A DNA stretch of 64,000 nt from Sphaerulina vaccinii (Eukaryota > Ascomycota > Dothideomycetes > Mycosphaerellales > Mycosphaerellaceae): positions 620,001-684,000 of the forward strand of contig JAKUDP010000008.1 in the NCBI GenBank assembly GCA_022570795.1, given 5' to 3'. The position numbers were made by a program, and so were the translations under genes. This document shows positions 31,201 through 40,353 of this stretch, piece by piece. The notes below the pieces were generated by a model that had not been told where the DNA came from, made no database searches, and worked only from the letters and a program-made list of their open reading frames with translations. Each line of letters opens with the position of its first letter. The stretch's first letter is position 1.

Positions 31201-33801
31201 TACGTCACCAATGGCGAGGTCGAGACGGTGACAGAAGATGGAGAGTCTCGAGAGCAAGACGTACAATATCTCTTCGAAATCGAGGAGGTCATCACGGGAT
31301 GTCGTTATCAATACGATTCCAAGGATCCAAAGACAATCGTCTGGCGTACTGAGAATAGCAACCCCTCTGCTAGAATGATTGACCTAGATGATCTCTCAAG
31401 CGTGCGAAGAGCAGTCCAGAGTCCTTTCACCACATGGAACATCACCTGGGATGAGGACGCTGTCGATATCTCTGCAGTTGAACGGATTCGCTTAGAAGTC
31501 AAATGTGACTACCGGCCCAGGCACGCAGCTCACAAAAGTAACGCACAAGTCTTGAGCAGCAAGACTGTTGCCCGGCAGGCGTCTTTGCAGTCTCTTTCGG
31601 CACCCACTCTACTATTGCCAGCGATGAACAACCTTGTTGTGACTGCATCGCCTCCAGGGATGCGAATGGATCATGTTGCTGCTATTCACGACTACGCAGC
31701 CTTTGGATCTGGTGACTTATTGACAAGCTTTCCTCCTGTTCCGATCAGTCCCTTCATATCCATGGTAAAGTGGGAGGAGGCTGGTAAACTGGCTATTAAA
31801 AGTATTCGCATCGCTGTGAAGGACGCGCGGACTTTCACCCGCTCTAGCACAACTAGCCAATTGGTCAGTGGGTTCATGGGATGGGCCACCCCGTCTGGTC
31901 ATAAATATACGCGTGGCTTTCACGATAGTATTCGCAGGGTCTATGATGCGCTGGGATCTGATCCTCAGGCGCGCATTGATGCGAAGGCCAAAGATCCAAC
32001 CGCCGAGGCCGCCATACAGGGAACGAAAGACCTTGCACAGGCCGCGTCCGATGCATACAAAGAGGTCCCGGAGGATCAACGCACGGGAACATCTTTCGGG
32101 AACTGGTCGTCCGAGATAGATCATTCCGCGGTCAATGCCTCGATGGTCGAGATAGACAAGAGTGTTGCTGACCAGATTGGTGGTGATTACGTGAAGCATG
32201 CGGAAGCCATCTTCTTAGCCAGAGTGAAATCCATCACTGTGGGAGCAACTGTGCTGACGGGGAAACACGCTGAGGCAGTACGTAATTTCCCAAAGGCCGT
32301 CGACCGGATCTTCTACTGTTGGTTCTTCAGGTCCGAGATTTTAGCAGACGAAATCGCATGGCTCAAAGAGGGCAAAAGCATCAAAGGTTGTGTCATCCAA
32401 CTTGGAAATTCTGGCCTCATTGTGTACGACGACGTCAAGGTCATTCCGCACGGAGACTTGGTGATCGTGGAAGCCTGCGCCTATACTATGTCCTGGCACA
32501 CACTCTACGGCGGAAATGGCTGGTTGTCCATTTTCGATAAGAACAACCCGCAACGCGTGATCAATCTCAACTTCATGGAAGGACAAGGCAAGATACGGCT
32601 CGGAGAAAAGATCAATTGCATGATCGGCGAGCCGTTGATGCTGCGAACTCAAATGGACTTTCCAATCTACCTAGAAGCAATTTTGAAGGGCAAGCAGGTC
32701 AGCGAAATCGTCCAGACCAAATCGGCAGAATTTCAGAAGAGTTTCAAGAACATCAGAAACTGGTTTGCTATCCTTGACCTTGGCGGGATCGGCATGGCCG
32801 GATATCGCGCATTGAAAGGTGGCAATGAGATGTACGATCACTACAATTCTGTGTTATTCGAGGTTCAAAACGATATGGAACTCCAGGAGAAGCTCAAAGA
32901 CAAGTCGCCAGAGGACATTGCCAAAGAAGCCGAAGGAAAGGAGTTCTCGAAAGAACCACCCGGCATGATTATTGCTGATACCCTGGTCGCTCCGAATGCA
33001 TATGTACTTGGCAGGCTTACGCCCGAGCTTTATGGTTCTCTGACAGTTGGTGGTGTCAACGAGAAACAACAAGCGCTCATCAAGACAAAGATACAGCACG
33101 CCCTTGGCCTATTTTTCACCATTGATGCCAAACGTGCAAAGCTCCGCGAAGCGATGATCAAGATCGTGAAAGACTTGGAGGCTGAATACATCGCCAAAGA
33201 CCCGTCTCTGGCCAAGCTATCTCCTCGACAACTCTTCGAGGTGATCAGAAAAGACATGGTGTACGCCATCAAAGGGCGTGCAGTTGTCAAAGAATTGATT
33301 GTTGACAGCGCCACGTTTGGCCCACAGATCACAGCAGAACTGCAAAATGACCAGACTTTCGATGATGTCAATGTGTACGATCTCGATGTCTCAATTGGTG
33401 CTACGGAGAATATGGAAGTCTATGATCGCATTTTCGAAGCAGACGGCGTAGCTGAGACCTACATTCGGAACGAGCTATTCTCATCTGCAACGGACCGACT
33501 TACCTCCGCAGAATGCGTGCAAATGATCGATGTATACAAGGGCAAAGTGGACTCAGCTACCAAAGCAGTCGACGACGCGAAGAAGAAGCGCGAGGTTATT
33601 GACCCCACGAAGAAGGAAGAAGTCAATGAAGCGCAGAAGAAGGTTGACGATCTGGAGAAGGAGGTCGATGATCTCAAGAAGGAGCAGGAAAGCTTTAAAG
33701 ACGTCGAGGTGGAGAGGATGGACGCAGAGGGTGCGAAGAAGAAAAAGAAAGAGAAGGAGCGAGAGAAGGAGAAGGAAGTAGAAAAGCTGGCTGGGCACTA
33801 A
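28219..33801 (+). CDS. Giant intronless protein with glycine-rich repeats and coiled coils, function unknown
   Basis: One uninterrupted frame of 1860 codons starting MADPRGQVPDRNVVDSSLF. I do not recognise the family. Residues 1-180 look like a compact beta-rich domain. Residues about 185-305 and 330-352 are glycine-rich, with collagen-like G-x-x runs (GKKGDDGQIPDAG) and GGNGG-type units, interrupted by a FCAQLTTLL segment. Residues about 550-634 form a coiled coil. Residues 641-690 are less polar (CMMFTPEAAGK, NILSVGGSAMSLVNTVH) and could be a helical hairpin. The middle and C-terminal parts are mixed alpha/beta. The last 100 residues are a Lys/Glu-rich coiled coil with KKKKKEKEREKEKE. There is no signal peptide. 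It is the longest gene here and has no intron, while most neighbours do. It lies between an AT-rich island and a truncated HET gene. Confidence 0.85.
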   Translation: MADPRGQVPDRNVVDSSLFRTVKSLDGKTTSFLIGHRCATLIPTAHQGQWAAYQGDIDDDSITHELKQNPPATVRREADHAANSTIQNGIAKSRGTSAVVLPEGASLTDNVNIFAEDLVLYRGSKFEWPSKNVTIFARRVIVAPRASEVLSSDTDHLITFDVSAPPVNDKYRVDTVTGASNPAAAGKKGDDGQIPDAGVEAQPGDNGTAGVDGENAASGGTIRFCAQLTTLLTENEAKAVKVVWHAKGGNGGRGQQGGAGGNGGNGVEAHGWHAPRDICADARNGGNGGKGGKGGNGGHGGRIELCLIPVPKTAPETSKFRNVESTMDFSAGTNGAPGDGGLKGSAGKPGYIYVGLGMATHMYTGHAASDGQAGGTGDVNNSTLMAGTTRTTAFSDENIEAWALCVSPGFLQMMVQRLLFEYDVLFGSFFDVLPIKGKSAHRLRFEASFRWLVSLNDIMGKFLISPELLKSAPSAGTGEQQAQLQLLRDVFGGEAWNSSEMTTARQIYHIGYDKLISLGGSQLPPMPSTDSYNQSFRLIPNTAFSIKRLEQAAQDMEVAEARRAALAAELNAANLNASQTAEKIQQLSDYVASIDTKREAAKTEVTSALSKLTKERDALNKRIGQAKAELESLKPNNPLNLSCENVVKIIESAATCMMFTPEAAGKVLTGNILSVGGSAMSLVNTVHTAQGDVSKDELMGQFHGIGDKLAGKELSAEIAKLAQGGGGSNFMKVIMVAKSKFDALVEAHFPGNASEEAKTVWDLMMTQAKAAHKTLIDYQEALLRKAQVEAFFVQSQVAKATLQGTSAAAPIKSQIFYQVYDESYSQQKAMVTKYYLDAIRAIVAITLEPSYISHSFLALGCWDNVTGSLFNEVVLPQLRAENDYLVSKDSHANRQTTTYSGWITKEQYPYIFGYQMGPPAKPGDRPSLTKKGALKPFSFNIDSTNCQKVLNIDLTLECDIRLIECHVALEGARLKEEKDKDPVISINTSFAGGFYVTNGEVETVTEDGESREQDVQYLFEIEEVITGCRYQYDSKDPKTIVWRTENSNPSARMIDLDDLSSVRRAVQSPFTTWNITWDEDAVDISAVERIRLEVKCDYRPRHAAHKSNAQVLSSKTVARQASLQSLSAPTLLLPAMNNLVVTASPPGMRMDHVAAIHDYAAFGSGDLLTSFPPVPISPFISMVKWEEAGKLAIKSIRIAVKDARTFTRSSTTSQLVSGFMGWATPSGHKYTRGFHDSIRRVYDALGSDPQARIDAKAKDPTAEAAIQGTKDLAQAASDAYKEVPEDQRTGTSFGNWSSEIDHSAVNASMVEIDKSVADQIGGDYVKHAEAIFLARVKSITVGATVLTGKHAEAVRNFPKAVDRIFYCWFFRSEILADEIAWLKEGKSIKGCVIQLGNSGLIVYDDVKVIPHGDLVIVEACAYTMSWHTLYGGNGWLSIFDKNNPQRVINLNFMEGQGKIRLGEKINCMIGEPLMLRTQMDFPIYLEAILKGKQVSEIVQTKSAEFQKSFKNIRNWFAILDLGGIGMAGYRALKGGNEMYDHYNSVLFEVQNDMELQEKLKDKSPEDIAKEAEGKEFSKEPPGMIIADTLVAPNAYVLGRLTPELYGSLTVGGVNEKQQALIKTKIQHALGLFFTIDAKRAKLREAMIKIVKDLEAEYIAKDPSLAKLSPRQLFEVIRKDMVYAIKGRAVVKELIVDSATFGPQITAELQNDQTFDDVNVYDLDVSIGATENMEVYDRIFEADGVAETYIRNELFSSATDRLTSAECVQMIDVYKGKVDSATKAVDDAKKKREVIDPTKKEEVNEAQKKVDDLEKEVDDLKKEQESFKDVEVERMDAEGAKKKKKEKEREKEKEVEKLAGH

Positions 33802-33873
33802 TTGAGGGCCGCAGTTCTTGTACGCTGCATTGCGTATCGGCCACGACACTGACAGTCTCGTCAAGGCTGAAGC

Positions 33874-34551
33874 TCAGCAGTTCCTCCTCCATCCCTCTCG
33901 CGCAACGAATGCTAAGGCTCTATACAGCATGGTCAGGAATTGGACGAAGCACGTTGCCAATGACAGTCCAGGTGAGTAGCGCGCAGATGTCACAGCGCCA
34001 TGCGTTCGTGACGCGAATATGTATATATACAACAATGCAATGCCTCCTCGTGCGTCGAATTCATCATACAGACGCGATCGTAGCCCTTTCCATGAACGCC
34101 ACAGGCGCCTTTCGCTTATGCCTGAAATTTTCCTTTGCTCTTCTTCCTCCTGGTTGATGCATATCGAGTCTATCCAGATCCATTCGCCAGAGAAGTGAAG
34201 CCGGGCTTGCCATAAAGCATACGCGCAATTCTTCCTTACTCTATGCCTGCCACCATCAACATAAACGTCTTGATCGTCCAGGTCATTGCCCCAGGCGTAA
34301 GATATCGCGAGGTATTTCGGAGCTTCTTTCCGGTAGAAGATACCAAGTTCTAGGTGTATGCCATCGTTTCGTGCTCCTGGTAGTAGCTGCAACAATCGTA
34401 TCTGCTTCTCGGGGTCGTCTAAGGACGCGCCTGGTCTTGAAAGCCAAAGCTTGGAGGGCGTCGGAGAGCGGGACTTTTGTGAGCGTTGTCTGCCTCGCTT
34501 CAGGCTTCTGCTAGCAGCTCCCGGAGCCGAATCGACCTTTCTCTTCATCAT
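33874..34551 (-). CDS. Truncated heterokaryon-incompatibility (HET) domain protein
   Basis: 225 codons starting MMKRKVDSAPGAASRSLKRG, a basic N-terminus. Residues 47-150 match the first half of a HET domain: IRLLQLLPG, YLAISYAWGN, DVYVDGGRHRVRKNCAYAL and WIWIDSICINQ. In full-length proteins this is followed by an E-R-x-x-Q-V...IY..A..V.VWLG block. Here the frame changes to an unrelated basic tail (ISERRLWRSWKGLRSRL) and ends. No donor site that could lead to a further HET exon is evident. HET domains trigger cell death after fusion of unlike hyphae. This copy looks truncated and may be non-functional or a regulator. It is convergent with the giant gene, with 72 bp between the stops. Confidence 0.7.
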   Translation of the reverse strand: MMKRKVDSAPGAASRSLKRGRQRSQKSRSPTPSKLWLSRPGASLDDPEKQIRLLQLLPGARNDGIHLELGIFYRKEAPKYLAISYAWGNDLDDQDVYVDGGRHRVRKNCAYALWQARLHFSGEWIWIDSICINQEEEEQRKISGISERRLWRSWKGLRSRLYDEFDARGGIALLYIYIFASRTHGAVTSARYSPGLSLATCFVQFLTMLYRALAFVAREGWRRNC

Positions 34552-34619
34552 GACGATGCAGTGTATGATTTTGGCAGAAGGACTGAATCCTAAGAGGTTG
34601 TATCAAAGATGCTTCCGAG

Positions 34620-34815
34620 AGCTGGCGAAATTGGTCATTGCCGGCTTCTCGCAGCAATCGGCTCAGACCACGACAGCAGAGGCGAGCGCAAAATAATACT
34701 TTTGTAGACTCTGAGAACAGAAAGCACCACACTTTCGACCTAGCATTCGTGAAGCTCTCTGCAATCCGAACTACACTAAGCAACCGGTAGCAAAGACAGA
34801 GTGTGCTGGCAACCT
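34620..34815 (+). repeat. Dispersed repeat, copy 2
   Basis: Collinear with 9830-10020; the anchors GTCATTGCCG at 34634 and CACTAAGCAA at 34774 keep nearly the same spacing (140 against 141 nt). It begins less than 100 bp upstream of the HET start codon, so it may carry that gene's promoter. Confidence 0.6.
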
Positions 34816-35079
34816 TCATTTTCCTCGAGCCTTGTTCGTGCTAAGCCTCAGCCTCGTCGGTGGGGCTGAATATGCAGCCAAGAATGCACTGCCTTGCGCC
34901 ACATTTGCATCCTGGAAAGCCGCCAGCAGCATCCATCACGCTTCTGACGAGTCGAGAGTGCTCGAGATGAGATTGATGGACTTCGCTACGTGCTGGTAAG
35001 TTGGGCCTTAGGTGATGGATACTGCTCACCTGCTTCTCATCAACAGGTACATGCCGTCCATTGAGAATCATGCGTGCTT

Positions 35080-35215
35080 CTCAACAACATCCTCAGCGTT
35101 CCCAGTCCAAGACTAGCAGCCTTCCTACTCTTCAAAGTCAACGCCACAGCTCTCTGCATTATCGATAAGTCCTCCACTCTCCCATCTCCTCCTTATTTGC
35201 CAACCAGCATCAACA
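35080..35215 (-). pseudogene. Duplicated C-terminal fragment of the pseudouridine kinase gene
   Basis: Read on the minus strand, this stretch encodes EDLSIMQRAVALTLKSRK and GLGTLRMLL. The intact gene ends EDFIDIAQRAAVLTLKSKEA and GLGTLRMLL. The duplicate lies immediately downstream of the gene, 195 bp from the original, and lacks one codon and the stop codon. Upstream of EDL the frame is lost. It is a local partial duplication that has decayed. Confidence 0.7.
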
Positions 35216-35283
35216 GTCCCACGAAGCATAGAGTTCCGAACAGATGAGCGAGTCGAAAGTTGCTGAGAAGACACCATCATCCT

Positions 35284-37954
35284 TCACAACAACATCCTCA
35301 ACGTCCCCAATCCAGGACTAACAGCCTCCTTGCTCTTCAAAGTCAGCACTGCCGCCCTCTGCGCGATATCAATAAAGTCCTCAACCCTGCCTTTACCTCC
35401 TTTACTCGATGCCAGCCCCGCAACAACAGTCCCGCAAAACGTATCCCCAACTCCATTAACACTAACAACATCCTCCGCTCCAACTTCCTCAACAGCAGGA
35501 AATAATCTCATATACACTCCACCCACACCCACAGTTTTCTCCGTCCCATTCGAACATCTGCTCAAGATATAAGGAGCGTACGCACCATCTGTAAGCCGAG
35601 GGTCATCGGTGGGAAGGAGTTGTGTGAGTAAAACTCCTTCAGCTCCCAATTTACAGCAGACGGTGGGGATAAATGGGAGGAGTTGGATTGTTTGTTGCGG
35701 TATACCTTCATCTACCAATCTCTTAGATGTCGCGAAGGTCATTTGTGCTCTTGCGCCGGAGTGCGGGATGCCAAGGGCGTCGATGATTGACCACCAGGCT
35801 TTGGTTGAGAAGAGACCGGATTCACGACCTGCTGTGTACATGGAATTGAGTTCGTAGGCGTTGGGCGTCGTGAGGGAGATTGAGTGGTGAGGGAAGGTGT
35901 CGAGTTTGAAGGGCGCGGAGGATAAGGTGGAAGTGGAGGGAAGTTTGAAGATTCCAGTGGATTTTATGTTGGAGACTGGTTCGAATGTTACGTGGATTCC
36001 GGGGATTTCCTCGGCGGCGGAGAGCCAGAGGGCTAGATATTCGGGTGACCAGTTTCCGTCGAGGACGAGGTGGGAGGGTTGAGATGATTGTAGTTGGGGG
36101 AGCCAGAAGTTTTTGAAGGTTTCTGTTAGGGTTGAGGAGGATTCGAGGATGCTCATGTCTGCCATTGCGAGGACTAGGTCTTTGTTCGTGTCGTTTACTG
36201 CGATGTATTGTGCTGTACGACTACCAGAGGCGTTTGGAAGGACGCTGATGCCTTCTGTGGACATCTCGGCTGTGGACAATGCTTCAAGTGCGGCCTTTCC
36301 TGTCAAATCGTCTCCCACAGCACTGCATAGGCGTACATTGGCGCCCATGAGATGCGCAGCGCGGGCGACGTTGTGGCCTACGCCGCCTAAGGACTGAGCA
36401 ATCTTGGCTGGGTTTGATGTATTGAGCTCGGGAGACTGAAGAGAAGACCCAGCTCTAGGATTGAAGTCGCAGGCCAGATCGACTGCCAGACTGCCAGCGA
36501 CAAAGACATCAGGCTTGCTTTGAGGCTGAGAGGGCGTTGCAGTAGCGGGCCGCGTAGGTGTAGAGGCGGACTGTGGAGCTTGTCCGCTGCCTCCAAAAGC
36601 GAGACGTGCCGGTGAGTCTCTGACAGCCTTGATGACTGCGGAGACGGACCTACCTGCATGTGTCGCAATTTGTTCATATGTAGATCCGTTCTTTCGCATG
36701 CCTTTCATGACATTGATTTGGAGTTGTGAGAAAGTTCCAGAGTCTGTCAAAGCCCGGATCCCATCAGGTCCAGATTCTGTTAAGTCCCAGATTCTATCAG
36801 ATCCAGGAACAGTAGCGGAAGTGTGGGATCGCAAATGACTGAATACATGTTACCATACGCACTTTTGTAGACTATAAATCCCGACACACTCACGCTACAG
36901 CAGAGTCGCCATCTTGCTCAAGTCTATGCAGGGCCATGGCCACCTTCGTTGCTCTCATCACATTTGCCTCGACTAATGCTTTGTTCGCGGCCACACTCTT
37001 GTCACCAGTGATCTCTTTGATCTTGGAGAGGATGTAAGGCGTGCTTGCAGCTCCTGTTGCATCAGCAGCTAGTGCAGCATCCAGAGCTTGATTAATGGCT
37101 GCCTCCATGACCTCGAATGCGACTGAATGCTCCTCTGGGATTGGATTGGCAAAGTGCGCACCCGATTGCAGTCCGAGAGCATGCTGAGCCAGTATGATCC
37201 GCGCAGCATCCTCCTCAGTCTGCAGAACTTGCGGAGACTTGATACCAGAATCGCGTGTGTAGAATGCGGGAAAGTCCACATTTCCTGTACGACCATCTGC
37301 AAATGTGGCGACTGCGACACCTTGAGTCTCCAAATACTCCAGTGTCTTTGGGATGTCGAGGAATGACTTGCATCCCGAGCTAATGACTGCCACTGGGGTA
37401 CGTCCAAGCTCTGTCAGATCAGCAGACACGTCCATGGTCTGGTCGGCACCTCTGTGAACACCACCTAGACCTCCTGTCCCGAAGATCCTGATGCCGGCTT
37501 TATGTGCTAAGACCATGGTCCCAGAAACGGTCGTGCCGCCATTCAGTGATTTGCCTTCTGCGTCTTTGAGGCCCAACACGAAACCAAAGTCGCGTCTTGA
37601 GATCTTCGCAGCTGGAGTTGCAACCAGGCGGACAAGCTCATCTGCACCAAGTCCAACTCTGGCGACACCATCGAGTATGCCAATGGTAGCCGGAACACCT
37701 CCATTCAATCTGACCAGAGACTCTAGTCGTGATGCAAGTGCCAGATTCTCCGGATATGGAAAGCCATGAGTGTAGATGGTGCTTTCCAATGCTACCACGG
37801 GCTTCTTCTCTGCAATAGCTTGCTGCACTTCTTCCGAGACTTGGAAGTACTTGCTATTGGAGGAGAGGTGTCTTCGAGAGGTTGTGATAGTTCTCGAAGC
37901 ATTGGCGCGTGCCAGACCAGTCCGGCAAGCTCTGCAGATCCACGGCGAAGACAT
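35284..37954 (-). CDS. Bifunctional pseudouridine-5'-phosphate glycosidase / pseudouridine kinase
   Basis: Two exons, 36894-37954 and 35284-36838, with a 55-nt GT-AG intron, give 871 residues. The N-terminal half is PsuG-like (indigoidine-synthase-A fold): ALESTIYTHGFPYPENL, GADQTMDVSADL and SSGCKSFLDIPKTLEYLE, the last with the expected catalytic Lys. The C-terminal half is a PfkB-type kinase with GGVGHNVARAAHLMGA and NGVGDTFCGTVVAGL. The pair phosphorylates pseudouridine and then splits it to uracil and ribose 5-phosphate. The fused order is usual in fungi. The N-terminus (MSSPWICRACRTGLARANAS, then RRHLSS) looks like a mitochondrial presequence. The linker contains a helix-turn-helix-like stretch. 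The ATG at 37954 is chosen because it opens the presequence. Confidence 0.92.
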
Positions 37955-38265
37955 GGTGACTGGTGGCAGAAGTGGGCTGAAGTAGATCTGCTGTACAGTG
38001 AGTGTGATCAAAGTTATATACCTCTCGCCATACTGTCCACGCGAAGAAGACCCCAGCGATGGCAGGAGTTGGCAAAAGTAGACACCGCGGGCAAGAAGAG
38101 ATGAAACACCACCACGGCGTTCGTGAAGGTGAAGTTCAGAGTGGAGACTGCCAAGACCCTTGACGAAGACGATCGGGACAGCTTGACTTTCTGGAGAAGG
38201 GACGCGAAGCTCAAGATGGTCGATTGATGGACTGATTGATCAATGCCATCCACAACGACAACACG
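37955..38265. other. Divergent promoter region, pseudouridine enzyme / OST1
   Basis: 311 bp with both 5' ends. No gene or clear site is recognised. Confidence 0.4.
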
Positions 38266-39842
38266 ATGAGGTTACTACAATGGGCTTTGCTGGGCCTGAC
38301 GAGCATCGCCACTGCCGACTCGAACTTGACATATGAATCTCGCAACATCCTCTCGTCGACATTCAATCCGCCCAAGCACTTCCGCAATGTGAATCTGGTG
38401 CGGAACATCAACCTGGAGAAGAGCTACCCGAAGGAGACTGTCAACGTGGTCATTGAGAACATTGATGCAAAGGCGCAGTCGGAGTACTTCTTACCAGTAG
38501 AGCAAGGTCTGTTGGGCAGAGTTGGTGGACTGGAGGTTAAGGACAAGAAAGACCCCACGAACACTGGCTTCTCCGTCGAAGTGGTTGGCATTGACCCAGC
38601 GAGGTATGCCTGACATCTCTCTTACCTGTACAGAACTATACTCACGCTTGTATAGCACCACCGAGTTCTACAACATCAGTCTCCCCAGAGCCCTTCAACC
38701 TCAGGAGCAGCAGACACTCTCCATCACCTACTTCGTACTTGCCGCACTCGAGCCTCTCCCCGCGCAGATCCAGCAGAACGACAAGCAGTATGTCCTGCAC
38801 AAGTTCTCCGCATATGCACCAAGCGCCTACACGACCCTCAAGCAGAAGACGAAGCTTAAGTTGCCGACCACTGACGTGCCTGATGCCGTGACGCTCCCAG
38901 CTTCATTGAATGCCGACGGCAAGGAGGACCCGCAAAAGCAAGGAACTACTTTCACATATGGGCCTTACGATGAGCGCGACGCAGGTGCTGTGCAAGAAGT
39001 CAGCGTGCGCTACGAGTTCACGAAGCCATTGACACATGTATCGTCACTGGAGAGGGACATTGAGGTCAGCCACTGGGGCGGCAATGTTGCTACCGAGGAG
39101 CGATATGTCCTCACGAATCGTGCTGCAACTCTGAAGAACCACTTCTCGCGTGTGCAATGGGCGCAGCAGAATTACTACAACCCACCCTCGAGTGCGCTGA
39201 AGGAGCTCAAATTCCCGCTTCTCATCGGAAGTGTAGACCCATACTTCACTGATGATGTTGGAAATGTCTCCACGTCACGCTTCAGGTCCAATCCTCGCGA
39301 GGCGAACCTTGAGCTCAAGCCAAGATATCCTATCTTCGGTAGCTGGAACTACAAGTTCCGCGTGGGCTGGAACGGCCAGATCAAGAAGTTCGTCAGGAGC
39401 TCTGGCGATAGCTATGTCCTCAAAGTGCCTTTCCTGGAAGGGCCTAAGCAGAACGAGGGAGTTGAGTACGAGCGTGTCGTGACGCGTGTCATCCTGCCAG
39501 AGGGCGCGACGTAAGTATTTCACATCCAGTCAGCATCAAAGTCTCAGCTAACACTACCACAGCAACGTCCGATTCGAGACCACAGTTCCTCTCATCTCGA
39601 ACTCCACTGGTCTGCACAAGACCTTCATGGATACCGTCGGCCGCACAGAGCTCACACTTACTGCCATAAACGTGGTCGATGAGCTCCGCGAGCGTGACTT
39701 GATCGTCACATACGATTACCCAGCATTCGCCAAGTTCCGCAAGCCACTCACAATCTTCGCTGGCCTGGTTGCCGCGTTTGTTACAGTATATATCGTGGCC
39801 ACTCTGGATGTCAGCATAGGGAAGAAGCAAAAGTCGAGCTAG
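38266..39842 (+). CDS. OST1: Oligosaccharyltransferase subunit OST1 (ribophorin I)
   Basis: Three exons, 38266-38603, 38656-39510 and 39563-39842, with two 52-nt introns, give 490 residues. Residues 1-17 (MRLLQWALLGLTSIATA) are a signal peptide. The lumenal part carries the ribophorin I signatures YFVLAALEPLPAQIQQNDKQ, TYGPYDERDAG, EVSHWGGNVATEERYVLTN and RYPIFGSWNYKFRVGWN. One transmembrane helix (about 463-482, LTIFAGLVAAFVTVYIVATL) is followed by a short lysine-containing tail. Ost1 is a subunit of the ER complex that transfers the dolichol-linked glycan to Asn in N-x-S/T. It is divergent from the pseudouridine enzyme. Confidence 0.95.
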
Positions 39843-40353
39843 ATGGAACCTGCTAACAATATAGACGAATGTATCATATTCAGATGACAAGTCGTGACGG
39901 GCTGTACGGTAACGCACGAGATATGCTAACATAAGAGCCAGTTACCGAGCACTTACTGCGGCTCTGAATCACTGTCAAGCCGTAACGCAACCTATGCTTG
40001 CAGTTTAGCAGCGACAGCCTCCACATACATGAGCGCACCGATGCGACAACTGAAGGTGGGCTTTCAAACCGGATCGCGGGAGTCTTGAGACCGTAGACGG
40101 GATCGTGCAGCTACGCTCTGCGTGGAACACCGTTTGACACGCGTTTGCGTGCAGCTGCCTGGGATCTAACCTGATTACCGGAGACATTCGTTGTACAGCA
40201 GGCGGTGAAGTATGGCTGGCAAATATACGCGGCGGCATTCCCCTTTGCTCTGTTTCCTTTGGACAGTACACCAACAAACCCCATTCTCTCTCCTCCGCAG
40301 TCTGCAAGGAGCATTAAATCAATCCAGATTACATCTTCAAGCCTCACATCGCG
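39843..40353. other. Intergenic region
   Basis: 511 bp; no supported gene or repeat. Confidence 0.4.

Larger units (their letters stand above)
34552..35283. other. Intergenic region with a dispersed repeat and a kinase-gene fragment
   Basis: 732 bp. It holds repeat copy 2 (about 34620-34815) and a partial duplicate of the end of the adjacent pseudouridine kinase gene (about 35080-35215). No intact gene is seen. Confidence 0.55.

Noticed and set aside
28219..33801. Bacterial contamination or assembly chimera as source of the giant intronless gene
   Set aside because: Both flanks are fungal, the HET remnant is immediately adjacent, and no composition break is visible at the gene's 3' edge. 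It cannot be excluded without read coverage.
36835..36894. Two separate genes for pseudouridine kinase and glycosidase
   Set aside because: A clean GT-AG intron with in-frame join links the halves, and the kinase half has no ATG of its own at its open-frame start. Fusion is also the known fungal arrangement.
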